A stretch of 64,000 nucleotides of DNA, taken from positions 41,388,035 through 41,452,034 of the forward strand of contig NC_134831.1 in NCBI RefSeq assembly GCF_004210375.1. The letters run 5' to 3'. Of this stretch, positions 1 to 10,710 are shown piece by piece (position 1 is the stretch's first letter; each line of letters starts with the position of its first letter). The stretch comes from Tachypleus tridentatus. Taxonomy: Eukaryota > Arthropoda > Merostomata > Xiphosura > Limulidae. Both the position numbers and the translations under genes were made by a program. Under the pieces are notes generated by a model. The model was not told where the DNA came from and made no database searches. It saw only the letters and a list, made by a program, of their open reading frames with translations.

Positions 1-3000
1 GTAAAATACGTGACATACTACCTGAAGTGTAAAGTAATAAAATACGTGACATACTACCAAAAGTGTAAGGTAGTAAAATGCGTGACATACTACCAGAAAT
101 GTAAGGTAGTAAAATACGTGACATACTATCTGAAGTGTAAGGTAGTAAAATGCGTGACATACTACCAGAAGTGTAAGGTAGTAAAATACGTGACATACTT
201 CCAGAAGTGTAAAGTAATAAAATACGTAAGATACTACCTGAAGTGTACGGTAGCAAAATACGTGACATACTACCTGAAGTGTAAAGTAGTAAAATACGTG
301 ACATACTACCTGAAGTGTAAGGTAGTAAAATACGTGACATACTTCCAGAAGTGTAAAGTAGTAAAATACGTGACAAACTACCAAAAGTGTAAGGTAGTAA
401 AATACGTGACATACTACCAGACGTACAAGGGAGTAAAATGCGTGACATACTACCAGAAATGTAAGATAGTAAAATACGTGACATACTATCTGAAGTGTAA
501 GGTAGTAAAATGCGTGACATACTAAGAGAAGTGTAAGGTAATAAAATACTTGATATACTTACTGAGGTGTAAGGTAGTAAAATACGTGATATACTTCCTG
601 AAGTGTAAGGTAGGAAAATACGTGACATACCTCCTGAAGTGTAAGGTGGTAAAATACGTGACATACAACCTGAAGTGTAAGATAGTAAAATACGTAAGAT
701 ACTACCTGAAGTGTAAAGTAATAAAATACGTGACATACTACCAAAAGTGTAAGATAGTAAAATACGTGACATACTACCAGAAGTGTAAGGTAGTAAAATA
801 CGTGACATACTATCTGAAGTGTAAGGTAGTAAAATGTGTGACATACTACCAGAATTGTACAGTAGTAAAATACGTGATAAACTTCCAGAAGTGTAAAGTG
901 ATAAAATACGTGACATACTACCAGAAGTAAAAGGTAATAAAATACGTGACATACTAACAGAAGTGTAAGGTAGTAAAATACGTGACATACTACCTGAAGT
1001 GTAAGGTAGTAAAATACGTGACATACTACCTGAAGTGTAAAGTAGTAAAATACGTGACATACTTCCAGCAGTGTAAAGTAGTAAAATACGTGACATACTT
1101 CCTGAAGTGTGATGTAGGAAAATATGTCACATACCACCTGAAGTGTAAGGTAGTAACATACGTGATACACTACCTAAAGTGTAAGGTCGTAAAATACGTG
1201 ACACACTACCTCAAGTGTAAGGTAATAAAATACGTAACATACTACCAGAAGTTTAAGGTAGTAAATTATGTGACAAACTACCTGAAATGTAAGGTAGTAA
1301 AATACGTGACATACTACCTGAAGTGTAAGGTAGTAAAATACGTGACATACTACCTGAAGTGTAAGGTAGTAAAATACGTGACATACTACCTGAAGTGTAA
1401 GGTCATAAAATACGTGACGCACTACCTGAAGGTAAAGGTAGTAAAATACGTGACATACTACCTGAAGTGTAAAGTAATAAAATACGTGACATACTACCAA
1501 AAGTGTAAGGTAGTAAAATACGTGACATACTACCAGAAGTAAAAGGTAGTAAAATGCGTGACATACTACCAGAAATGTAAGGTAGTAAAATACGTGACAT
1601 ACTATCTGAAGTGTAAGGTAGTAAAATACGTGACATACTACCAGAAGTGTAAGGTAGTAAAATACGTGACATACTAACAGAAGTGTAAGGTAGTAAAATA
1701 CGTGACATACTACCTGAAGTGTAAAGTAGTAAAATACGTGACATACTACCTGAAGTGTAAGGTAGTAAAATACGTGACATACTTCCAGAAGTGTAAAGTA
1801 GTAAAATACGTGACATACTACCAAAAGTGTAAGGTAGTAAAATACGTGACATACCAAAAGTGTAAAGGTAGTAAAAATACGTGACATACTACCAGAAGTG
1901 TAAGGTAGTAAAATACGTGACATACTATCTGAAGTGTAAGGTAGTAAAATGAGTGACATACTACCAGAAATGTAAGGTAGTAAATTACGTGACATACTAT
2001 CAGAAGTGTAAGGTCATAAAATACGTGACGCACTACCTGAAGTGAAAGGTAGTAAAATACGTGACATACTAACTGAAGTGTAAAGTAATAAAATAAGTGA
2101 CATACTACCAGAAGTGTAAGGTAGTAAAATACGTCACATACTACCAGAAGTAAAAGGTAGTAAAATGCGTGACATACTACCAGAAGTGTAAGGTAGTAAA
2201 ATACGTGACATACTATCTGAAGTGTAAGGTAGTAAAATACGTGACATACTACCAGAAGTGTAAGGTAGTAAAATACGTGACATACTAATAGAAGTGTAAG
2301 GTAGTAAAATACGTGACATACTACCTGAAGTGTAAAGTAGTAAAATACGTGACATACTACCTGAAGTGTAAGGTAGTAAAATTCGTGACATACTTCCAGA
2401 GGTGTAAAGTAGTAAAATACGTGACATACTACCTGAAGTGTAAGATAGTAAAATACGTGACATACTTCCAGAAGTGTAAAGTATTAAAATACGTGACATA
2501 CTACCAAAAGTGTAAGGTAGTAAAATACGTGACATACTTCCAAAAGTAAAAGGTAGTAAAATGCGTGACATACTATCTGAAGTGTAAGGTAGTAAAATGC
2601 GTGACACACTACCAGAAGTGTAAGGTAGTAAAATACGTGACATACCACCAGAAGTGTAAGGTAGTAAAATACGTGACATACCACCTGAAGTGTAAAGTAG
2701 TAAAATACGTGACATACTACCTGAAGTGTAAGGTAGTAAAATTCGTGACATACTTCCAGATGTGTAAAGTAGTAAAATACGTGACATACTACCTGAAGTG
2801 TAAGATAGTAAAATACGTGACATACTTCCAGAAGTGTAAAGTATTAAAATACGTGACATACTACCAAAAGTGTAATGTAGTAAAATACGTGACATACTTC
2901 CAAAGTAAAAGGTAGTAAAATGCGTGACATACTACCAGAAATGTAAGGTAGTAAAATACGTGACATACTATCTGAAGTGTAAGGTAGTAAAATGTGTGAC

Positions 3001-3592
3001 ATACTACCAGAAATGTAAAGTAGTAAAATACGTGACATACTATCTGAAGTGTAAGGTAGTAAAATACGTGACATACTATCTGAAGTGTAAGGTAGCAAAA
3101 TACGTGACATACTATCCAAGTGTAAGGTAGTAAAATACGTGACATACTATCTGAAGTGTAAGGTAGTAAAATACGTGACATACTATCTGAAGTGTAAGGT
3201 AGTAAAATACGTGACAAACTACGAGAAATGTAAGGTAGTAAAATACGTGACATACTATCTGAAGTGTAAGGTAGTAAAATGCGTGACATACTATCTGAAG
3301 TGTAAGGTAGTAAAATACGTGACATACTACCAGAAGTGTAAGGTAGTAAAATACGTGACATACTTACTGAAGTGTAAGGTAGTAAAATGCGTGACATACT
3401 ACCAGAAGTGTAAGGTAGTAAAATGCGTGACATACTACCAGAAGTGTAAGGTAGTAAAATGCGTGACATACTATCTGAAGTATAAGGTAGTAAAATGCGT
3501 GACATACTACGAGAAGTGTAAGGTAGTAAAATACGTGACATACAATCTGAAGTGTAAGGTAGTAAAATACGTGACATACTACCCGAAGTAAA
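1..3592. repeat. 36-bp minisatellite array, about 100 units, cut by left window edge
   Basis: Consecutive units of the form GTAAAATACGTGACATACTA + CCTGAAGTGTAAGGTA (36 bp) run without interruption from the first base to about 3592. Units differ at a few recurring sites: TACG/TGCG, CTG/CAG, TACC/TATC, AAGG/AAAG/AAGA. Because 36 is 12 codons, several frames stay open on both strands for 100-270 codons with a 12-residue period (KYVTYYLKCKVV on +, MSRILLPYTSGS on -). I read these as a by-product of the period, not genes: frames overlap, there is no splice or start context, and small indels break them at intervals. The last unit decays into unique sequence near 3590. The true array length is unknown because it continues to the left. 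Confidence 0.97.
2281..2911 (+). repeat. Higher-order 360-bp (10-unit) duplication inside the minisatellite
   Basis: The stretch from about 2281 to 2550 recurs at 2641 to 2910, offset by exactly 360 bp. Both copies share the same rare unit variants in the same order: an AAAATTCGTGAC unit (about 2380 and 2740), a GTATTAAAAT unit (about 2482 and 2842), and the AAGTAAAAGG unit that ends each block. Private differences (CAGAGG versus CAGATG; a one-base deletion in the second terminal unit) show the copies have since diverged. This indicates segmental amplification of multi-unit blocks by unequal exchange, not single-unit slippage. Confidence 0.85.
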
Positions 3593-4005
3593 TGCGATCA
3601 TGACAAGATACCACCTGCAGAGAAAGTAAGTCAAGTTATAAAACAGGATGGAAAAAATAAAAACAGCTGAAGGGAAAACCAACCTATAGACCTGGTGCGT
3701 TCACATAAGACGCGAACACTTGACATCTATGATCAGAGCTGTAAATGTGATACATTTTGGTGAGATAGAAAACAGCTATGACCATTATATCCATAGCAAA
3801 AACAATGCAAATAACTTCTTAGATCACGCCCTGCAGATCCGACTTTTCGGAATAGTAGATCTCATGCTACGAAAATTATTGTCACTAAAAATTACACAAC
3901 TAGTGTAGTTGACTCAGAGATTCGCTGTTAAAACATGGGGCACAAATTAAGAGACAAGTTACTTGTTTTTCGTTTTTTTATAGTTCTTTTTTATTTCTTT
4001 CTGTA
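3593..4005. other. Unique flank of the minisatellite; no gene seen
   Basis: Sequence between the array and the reductase exon relic. A 62-codon open frame at 3720-3908 (+) has no recognisable family, splice context or codon signal and is not called. AT-rich; nothing else identified. Confidence 0.6.
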
Positions 4006-4172
4006 AATTATCATCATTAACAGGAACGGTGTGGAGATTTTAGCCTCAGTAAGGCCGTAACTGTCAAATCTTCTCCAAATGTCTTGCTTAATAATGAACT
4101 TTACGACTTCCTCAGCTACACTGGGATTGATTCTAACAATTCTGTTGAAACCCATACCCCGATGTAAACAAC
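4006..4172 (-). pseudogene. Decayed copy of the thioredoxin reductase last coding exon and start of its 3' UTR
   Basis: Read on the minus strand this matches, base by base with gaps, the last coding exon of the reductase at 47955-47826. Shared stretches include CCCAnTGTAGCTGAGGAAGT followed by GTAAAGTT, and the protein block NPSVAEEVVK ([10 protein letters not shown] in the intact gene). The ending TGA-Gly-TAA is also recognisable (TGAGGCTAA here, TGAGGTTAA in the gene). Similarity continues about 30 bases past the stop into 3' UTR (a TCATnATTnACAG block). About 20 bases are deleted near the 5' end, and at least two single-base insertions shift the frame, one before the Ser-Lys codons and one just before the TGA, so it cannot encode the reductase tail. 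No neighbouring reductase exon was recognised up to the SINE at 4585. It is either an old duplicated fragment or the last trace of a lost paralogue. Confidence 0.75.
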
Positions 4173-4584
4173 GTCTCTAGTAATTAGTCTTTGCGAGGTC
4201 CATCGTCTCGAACTTCACAGAGACCGCGGTGCCGATCAAACTCCTCCATTATCTCCATCTACTTTCATAGCTACCAGAAAGGGCCAGTACCCGAAAAAGG
4301 TGTTACCTAAATGCGTGTGCCAAGTTTGGTCCTGGTAGCTTGTGAATGGTAGTAAGAGCACAGTGTCAAACATTACGCCCACAGGCCTAAGAAAGTTCAG
4401 ACACTTAACATAAAATCATCCCAAGTTTTGATTCAGTGACTCAGAAGACTTACTCTTAGACCCCCATATTGTTTAAGTGACTTTCTGGAGACGTTTTAAC
4501 GCCTAAATACCCCCAGATATAACTGCCAACTTTGGTTTTGTTAGTTCCCGAATTATGGACAGAGATTTTGTTTACAGTTAAAAA
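4173..4584. other. No gene seen
   Basis: Unique-looking intergenic sequence between the reductase exon relic and a SINE. I looked for the preceding reductase exon (AVCLREHP...GEVMQGF) on the minus strand and did not see it. Confidence 0.5.
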
Positions 4585-4672
4585 CAATGTTACAAAATGG
4601 GCTATCTGTGCTCTGCCCACCACGGTTATCAAAAACCGGTTTCTAGCATTGTACCGTTGTGCCACTGGGGTG
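4585..4672 (-). mobile_element. SINE family 2 (short tRNA-like) copy
   Basis: Read on the minus strand it has a head with an A-box-like TGGCACAACGG and a degenerate B-box around ACCGGTTTTTGATAACC, then TGGTGGGCAGAGCACAGATAGCCC. The same block recurs at least ten times in the window in both orientations, ending in a TTTGTGCTTAATTC-like tail in better copies. This copy is truncated at its tail. Confidence 0.75.
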
Positions 4673-4740
4673 GACGTGGACAGAATTAGCTAAATATAAA
4701 CACATTCATACAGAAAAAACTACAAGCTAGATTAATAAAA

Positions 4741-5495
4741 CAAACTATTATTGGTTAATATAAGACTACGAATACATGTTTCAAAAACTCTGGGTTAATG
4801 TAAGTCTATTAATACTTGTTTTAAAAAGTCTGGGTTATAAGACTATTAATCTATGTTTTGGAAAGTCTGGGTTAATGTAAGGCTGCTGATCCATGTTTTA
4901 AAAGGCTGTACTAATATAAAACTACTGCTCCATGTTTTAAAATATCTGAATTAATATAACACTATTAATCCATGTTTTGAAAAGGCTGTATTAATAAAAG
5001 ACTACTGATCCATATTCTAAAAAGGCTGTATTAATATAAGACTATTAATCAATGTTTCAAAAAGCTTGGGATAATTTAAGACTACTGATCCGTGTTTTAA
5101 AAAGGCTGTATTAATATAAGACTATTGATCCAAGTTTTGAAAAGGCTGTATTAATATAAGACCACTGATCCATGTTTAAAAAAGTCTGGGTTAATATAAG
5201 ACTATTAATTCATGTTTTGAAAACGCTCGATTAATATAAGACTATTAATCCATGTTTTGAAAAGGCTGTATTAATATAAGACTACTGATCCATGTTTTGA
5301 AAAGGCTGTATTAATATAAGACTATTAATCCATGTTTTGAAAAGGCTGTATTAATATAAAACTATCGAGTCATAATTTAAAAAGACTGTATTAATATAAT
5401 ATTAGTGACCATTTTTTAAAAGGCTTGATTAATATGATACAATCGATCCATGTTTTAAAAAATCTGGATTAACATAAGGTTACTAATCCATGCTA
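4741..5495. repeat. 40-bp minisatellite, about 18-19 imperfect units
   Basis: The unit TTAATATAAGACTATTAATC + CATGTTTTGAAAAGGCTGTA repeats every 40 bp with drift, best conserved from about 5100 to 5350. Units at both ends are degenerate (TGGGTTAATG variants at 4790-4870, short units after 5380). Unlike the 36-bp array it has no long open frames, since 40 is not a multiple of 3. Confidence 0.93.
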
Positions 5496-5589
5496 ATTCC
5501 AGCTTTACTTTTAAGTACCTAATCCATAAGAAAATGAAAATTTATCATTATGATTCTGAAGTTGTTAAGATACACAATCTAGCCACTAG

Positions 5590-5700
5590 TGGCTAGATGT
5601 ATGTTTGCGGATTTGCAATGCTATAAACCACATTTCAATACCCGTGGCGTGCAGAGCACAGACAGCCTCTTGTGTAGCTTTGTACGTAACTTCAAATACA
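5590..5700 (+). mobile_element. SINE family 2 copy
   Basis: Plus-oriented: GTATGTTTGCGGATTTGCAA, a B-box-like TTTCAATACCC, GTGCAGAGCACAGACAGCC, then TGTGTAGCTTTGTACGTAAC. The same order of blocks as the other family-2 copies. The A-box end is degenerate. Confidence 0.75.
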
Positions 5701-5715
5701 TTATCTAACGTTTCC

Positions 5716-5830
5716 AGTGGCATAGCTGTATGTCTGCGGATTTATAGTGCTAGAAAGGGGCTTTTGATACCCATGGTGGGCAGAACACGGATGTCTCGTT
5801 GAGTAACATTGTGCTTAACTTGAAATACGT
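5716..5830 (+). mobile_element. SINE family 2 copy, in tandem with the previous one
   Basis: TGGCATAGCTGTATGTCTGC head, TTTTGATACCCATGGTGGGC B-box region, and a CATTGTGCTTAACTTGAAAT tail, in the same orientation as and directly following the copy at 5590-5700. The two share a tail ending in AACTTNAAATAC, so this could be a duplication as well as two insertions. Confidence 0.75.
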
Positions 5831-6370
5831 AATCTAACAGTTACTTTGTAGCTATGTTTTGTTCTTTTCCAGTGCCACTTAATTACAAATTAACTATATT
5901 AGCAAAATATGTAAGTCTTTAGTCTACAACTACAACAATAAGTTACATTGTTTGATTTTGTCCTCTTAATTTAAACAATAAGTTGGTGTTTAAAACATTA
6001 ATCTCTCTCTCGGGTTTTGGGTATCATATATATACCCTAAAGGGTCAGGTGCTCTTTGACCTCTTTCTCCTTCCTTTATTTGTATAATCATGCAATGTTG
6101 GTTGATGTTAGTTACTGCTTTAGGGTCAGAGTAGTCTGAACTGTTCCGACCCTTTCCAGAGCAATGTCCATATACTGGTATACATTTACACATATTCTCT
6201 TGCCCTATCAGTAAGAAGTCTAGTTTGATGGTGGCCTTTTTTATCTCTCTCTATATATATACATTTATTATTATTTTATTTTATTATTATTACTTTTTCT
6301 TTTCATTTATTTATTTTTATGTTTAAAATATATGTTGATCGGGGATAAAACATTAATATTTTATAAGCTG
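5831..6370. other. No gene seen; low-complexity AT tracts
   Basis: AT-rich intergenic sequence with runs of TTATTATTATT and TATATATA around 6240-6320. The 67-codon minus-strand frame at 5990-6193 has no recognisable domain. Confidence 0.5.
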
Positions 6371-6560
6371 TTTTTGGTTTGAACTTCGCGCCGTCCCTAA
6401 TTTAGCAATAAGAGACTAGTGGGAACTACTGTAAAGTCTTTTTTTTTCTCACCAACGAATAATGCGAATGACCTTCACTTTATAATACCCCCACGACTAA
6501 ACGAGCGAGCATATGTGGTGACGGGATTCGAACCTGAGACCCATAGGTTGCAAAACGAAC
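6371..6560 (-). mobile_element. SINE family 1 (tRNA-derived) copy, internally deleted
   Basis: Minus-oriented. From the tail: TTTGGTTTGAACTTCGCGCC, CGTCCCTAATTTAGCA, CACCAACGAATAATG, CCCCCACGACTAAACGAGCG, then a B-box complement GGGATTCGAACCTGAGACCC. The block between the GCGC motif and the CGTCCC motif is missing, and the A-box head is decayed. Confidence 0.85.
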
Positions 6561-7754
6561 TCCCTAACGATTCGAAGCTATTAACAGAGAATCTGCCTTT
6601 ATCTTCGCTTCTAATGTTATCTCTATATTGTTTAATTGATCACTGTAAATTATTAAATACATATCTGAAACTCATCGAATAATTTCCTTTACAGCTCAAT
6701 AAGAAATCCCAAAAACAGACAAAAAAAACGCTACTTCAGTTTTCCAATGTATATATTTTAATACTCATTTGACATTCTAGCTAGTGAAAAATATAAATAT
6801 GGCAAGTAATAGCGTATAAGAATACCTTGTAAGTTTGTTAACGTTTCACATTTACTGTTGACAGTGTCTTGTTGGTAGGATATTTTATATGAAAGTCGAC
6901 GTATTACGTTCACCTCATTCACAAATATTTAAATACTGTTTTTTCTGGAGGGAGGATCTACATGAACATTACCTTGTTAACCTTCCACATGGGGTCTTCA
7001 ATATTTCATGCAACTGTTGGGGTGGATCCCAGAAATGAAGATAGGAAAATGTGAAAATATCACTTACACTTGATCATACTTGACAAGTTTGGAGAATATT
7101 ATAATTTCATTCAACATATATTTTGTTTGGTCAGTAAAAGGTGCTCAGATTCTTTGATAATGTCACTGATATGGTGACATGAGTAAATTTTGCCAACTTG
7201 ATACGCGTATGATTCACATTTTCCTCTCCTTATATACATCAGACGTGTTGAAATGGAGGATTTAGGGTTAGGGGAATCTCAATCGAGAGCGCATGCACAG
7301 TAGCGGCATCTCTAGTTCAAAGAATGTGCTCTCGCTGATACCCTTAAAATTCAAATATACATAATACGATAAAAGGCTGGGATTTTGTATTATATTTAAA
7401 CAAGCACAAGTACCCGTCCCCAATAACGGGAAAAATTGAGTTAATCTATCAATTTAAATTATCTCATAGACTTTAAAAACATTAACTGTGTTTCACTCAG
7501 AGCTAAAGCTCTGAACTACTTATACTGTCCATCAAGAAAGTAATTGTTGAGTATTTCAGTCATGCTAAAAGCCACTCAACAATAATATACGGCTAACCTA
7601 TCTTTTTATTCTTTAAGTTACGTCACGTTTTGTGAATAATTCCTTACAATTTAGTGTAGAATACCCCGCTCGCAAAATAAACTTTGACATCAACATTATC
7701 CATACTTAATAGTTTCGTTTTCAGTTTACTTACTAATAAAGTGTATTTTATCAT
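6561..7754. other. No gene seen
   Basis: About 1.2 kb of AT-rich intergenic sequence. No open frame with family resemblance, no tandem array and no SINE recognised. Confidence 0.5.
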
Positions 7755-8236
7755 TATATACAACTTTTACAGTTAGTAAGATTAGTTTTTAGAACAGGTT
7801 CGACGTTTCGATCACTGGCCCATGAGTATATGAGTAAAAGCAAACATTTGTTCTGAACAGAATGTACTGAAACATGAGCCTGACACTAACTATTTATTTA
7901 TTTATCTATCTATCTATCAGGTCCTGCCCACATGGTGAGGTGGTTAAAGCGCTCGACTTGCAATCCGGGGGTGGCAGATTCGAGTTCCCGTCACACTAAA
8001 CAGGCTCGCCCTTTCAGTCATGGGGGCGTTATAATGTGATAGTAAATCCCACTATTCGCTGGTGAAAAAGTAGCCGAAGAGTTGGCAGTTGGTGGTGATG
8101 ATTCGTGCAGCTTGGCGTGAAATTCAAAACAAATAAACTTGACTGTAAAACCTCTATACGTAATAATGATCGAAACGTTGTACCTGTTCTTAAAACTAAT
8201 CTTGCTGTAAAAATTGTATGTTGTAATTAAATATTA
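7755..8236. mobile_element. Inverted-repeat (MITE-like) element split by a SINE
   Basis: The arm at about 7760-7822 (ACTTTTACAG...AAGATTAGTTTT..AGAACAGGT..GACGTTTCGATCA) is matched in reverse complement at about 8168-8232 (GATCGAAACGTTGTACCTGT...AAAACTAATCTT). A family-1 SINE sits between the arms. Related single arms occur near 15680-15760 and 55430-55530, so this is a dispersed family. No transposase is present; class unknown. Confidence 0.6.
7919..8134 (+). mobile_element. SINE family 1 copy inside an inverted-repeat element
   Basis: Plus-oriented, with A-box-like region GGTGAGGTGGTTAAAGCGCT, a B-box-like GATTCGAGTTCCCGTCACAC, CTCGCCCTTTCAGTCATGGG, CCCACTATTCGCTGGTG and a tail ending CGTGAAATTCAAAACAAA. 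The CTTCCCTCTAGTCTTACAC segment near the 3' end is deleted. Confidence 0.9.
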
Positions 8237-8461
8237 TTCGTGCCTTTTATCTCGACGCTTCAAAAGTGAATGTCGAGTTTCATCTACGTGCGCATCTTTT
8301 CAAACGGAAGACAGACGAACACTCGGGCATTATGGCATAGTTCGAGTCTGCACGACTATTTATTTTCCCGCAATAAATATTTGAAACCTCTGAATGCTCT
8401 GATCACCACAAAATGTTCAGAAGTTATTGGCGAAGCGTTAAGCTTTTTTGTTTGGGAAGGC

Positions 8462-9956
8462 CAAGGGTGGGGAACTTGCGGCCTTTCGTGTGTTTGTCCG
8501 AAAATACTAAATCCACCTTTTTCATGACGTAATGTCAAACGTACGAGACATTGGCCATACCGTGTCAGTGGCAACTGGGTAATTGGTGAAGTGGCCTTAC
8601 TTAGCAGTGATCGACTCATCTCGCTGTCAGTTGATGACCATTCTCAGATCATTTTCCAGTGCTTGTTTACTTTAAAACTGAATCTTCAATCAATATGTAT
8701 ACCATTTTCTAAAATTTTTACTGATAACCCAATCATGTCAAAAGAACATTGAAGGAAGAAAACAGTATTCAATGAAGAATGGGAATTGTAATATTACACT
8801 GTTGCTGTGGAAGATAAAATGATCTGTTTGCTCTGCGACTCTATAATCGCAACAGTGAAGAAATGCAATGGATATCGGCAATATGTAACTCAAATGGACC
8901 ACAAATATGCTGAACTGGAAGGAGAATCCAGAAAGTCTATACTTAAGAAAATGAAAGATGAAAAGTAGCAGGAAGTGTTTAAAATGATGTTAGGATCAGG
9001 AACTGAAATCACTGAAGCAACTTATAAAGTAGTATATATACTGGGAAGAACATGTAAACCATTTAGTGATGTGGAAATTATAAAAGAATGCATTGTGGAA
9101 GTTGTAGGACGTTTAGATTCAGATAAGGTGAATAAGTACAATGAACTGGCTCTCTTAAGAAGGACCATAACTGATCGGAAACATGAATTAGCCTTCATTG
9201 TAACAGAACAACGTCACACAATAGGCTAAAGCAAAGATATTTATTATTCGATTGCCTTGAGTGAATCCACTGACACTACTGATTCAGCGCATGTGTTAGT
9301 TTTTATTAGGGTTGTAACTGCGGATTTTCATTGACACAAGGAGTTACTCGCTTTGGACTTCGTGATTGAAGAATACAATGAGAGGTTTGCAGATTTTTAG
9401 AAACATGATCTCACATTGAACCACACCTGGTTGATTCAAAAGTACCTGATGACTTACAGATGAAATACATTGAGCTCTCAGAAAATAATATTCTGAAGTC
9501 TCAATTTGACGCTAAGAAGAATTTCATTAGAATATGGAAAAATGCCGTTGAATACCCACGTTTATGTCAACATGCTCGTCAAATGCTGTCTTGTTTCGGC
9601 ACAACTTGCTGTTGTGAATCAACATTTTCATTTATGACACAAATTAAAACGCGTTTGAGATCTCAGATCTCAGATTCCTATCCTAAACAATCATAAAAAA
9701 TCTTTAAATGATTTGTTGTCTAAGTTTTCACGTATTATTAGTTCTATTATCAACTTTTTCAAACAAATAAATGTGTTTTTTCTGAATTTTTATTTTGTTT
9801 AAAGATCTCATATAATAACAGGGTTTAATTAAAATTAGTCAATATCTGGACAAAAATACAACATTTTGATGTATGTGGTAAATTATAAACATGCGACCTA
9901 ATAGAATCAGGGTCAAATAAAATGTGGCCTTCCAATGTTAAAGGACCCCACCTCTG
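8462..9956 (+). mobile_element. hAT-superfamily DNA transposon, full length but dead
   Basis: Ends are inverted: CAAGGGTGGGGAAC on the left and, in reverse complement, CAGAGGTGGGGTCC on the right. They are flanked by an 8-bp target duplication with one mismatch, GGGAAGGC (8454-8461) and GGGTAGGC (9957-9964), the size typical of hAT. The interior holds remnants of one transposase gene. About 1.5 kb is shorter than autonomous hATs, because the middle of the gene is deleted. Confidence 0.85.
8735..9720 (+). pseudogene. hAT transposase relic (ZBED/GTF2IRD2-like), internally deleted
   Basis: The N-terminal part retains a BED-finger-like CLLC and a downstream block TYKVVYILGRTCKPFSDVEI + IKECIVEV (9022-9105), then ALSESTDTTDSAHVLVFIR, which corresponds to the first catalytic Asp region of hAT transposases (DESTD in active members, here SESTD). 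The C-terminal part, at 9440-9690, keeps the dimerisation region: YPRLCQHARQMLSCFGTT, CCCESTFSFM and KTRLRSQISD. Everything between is missing, and in-frame stops occur after the start, at about 8966, at about 9227, at about 9400 and elsewhere. Family assignment rests on recalled similarity to the transposase-derived GTF2IRD2/ZBED group. Confidence 0.8.
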
Positions 9957-9964
9957 GGGTAGGC

Positions 9965-10710
9965 TATTCTGTCACGTGTGTATTTATATGTAGGTGTGTG
10001 TTTGGGAGATACTGTCAGAAAAAAATCAGTTTGAGCTCCCATATAAATATATTTTCATCAGTGACAGATATATAACCTTTTTCTCTATTTTACATCTGTC
10101 TCTCCACATATATTGTATAACAGTTTATTTTGGGCGGCGGGGAGGTCTAAGCTCCCCCTGTTGTTCCCTATGTAAATTATAGAAATTCTTTATTCGTTTT
10201 TTTTTTCGATTTGACAACCATTTCAGTTCTTTCACATTCTCATCAAACCGTAATAAAAGACTGGGAATATATACATATATTGGTTTTAGAGTACACACGC
10301 TTCAACATGATAGTAAAAAAATTCGTTCTAGATCCCAGAGAACTAGCTGCCATTTGAATTGTGGGAAACTACTTTCCTATAATCAATATGTATAAAAAAA
10401 TATGATCCAATTCTGTTTCCTGCATAGCAAGTTTGTTTAGTAACACGAAAACTATTTATTTTATTTTTACTATTTTTAATACGAGCACAGACATCTCTGA
10501 GGCCGCACCTAGTGGTCTGACTTCCTATTTGATTGGGAGGTCCCTCCCGTGTTTTGTTTTTATATGGAAGTCTTTCCTCAACTACACGTTTACTGATTCC
10601 TAGATGTTCTACAATACTCAAACACTAGTGGTATTTAATCAAAACTTTCCACAGTGTTAAGTTTTCGTTGAAGAACTTAGTGCTTAGAAATACCAAATTA
10701 AAGAAGGTTT
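9965..10710. other. No gene seen
   Basis: AT-rich intergenic sequence downstream of the hAT element. Open frames at 9994-10182 (+) and 10343-10621 (-) show no recognisable domain and are not called. Confidence 0.5.

Noticed and set aside
1-3592. CRISPR array
   Set aside because: Units are contiguous and there are no unique spacers; the genome is eukaryotic.
10-3682. Eighteen or so open frames of 60-273 codons on both strands in the first 3.6 kb
   Set aside because: They are all translations of the 36-bp tandem repeat. Overlapping frames on both strands with a 12-residue period and no gene context are expected from a period divisible by three.
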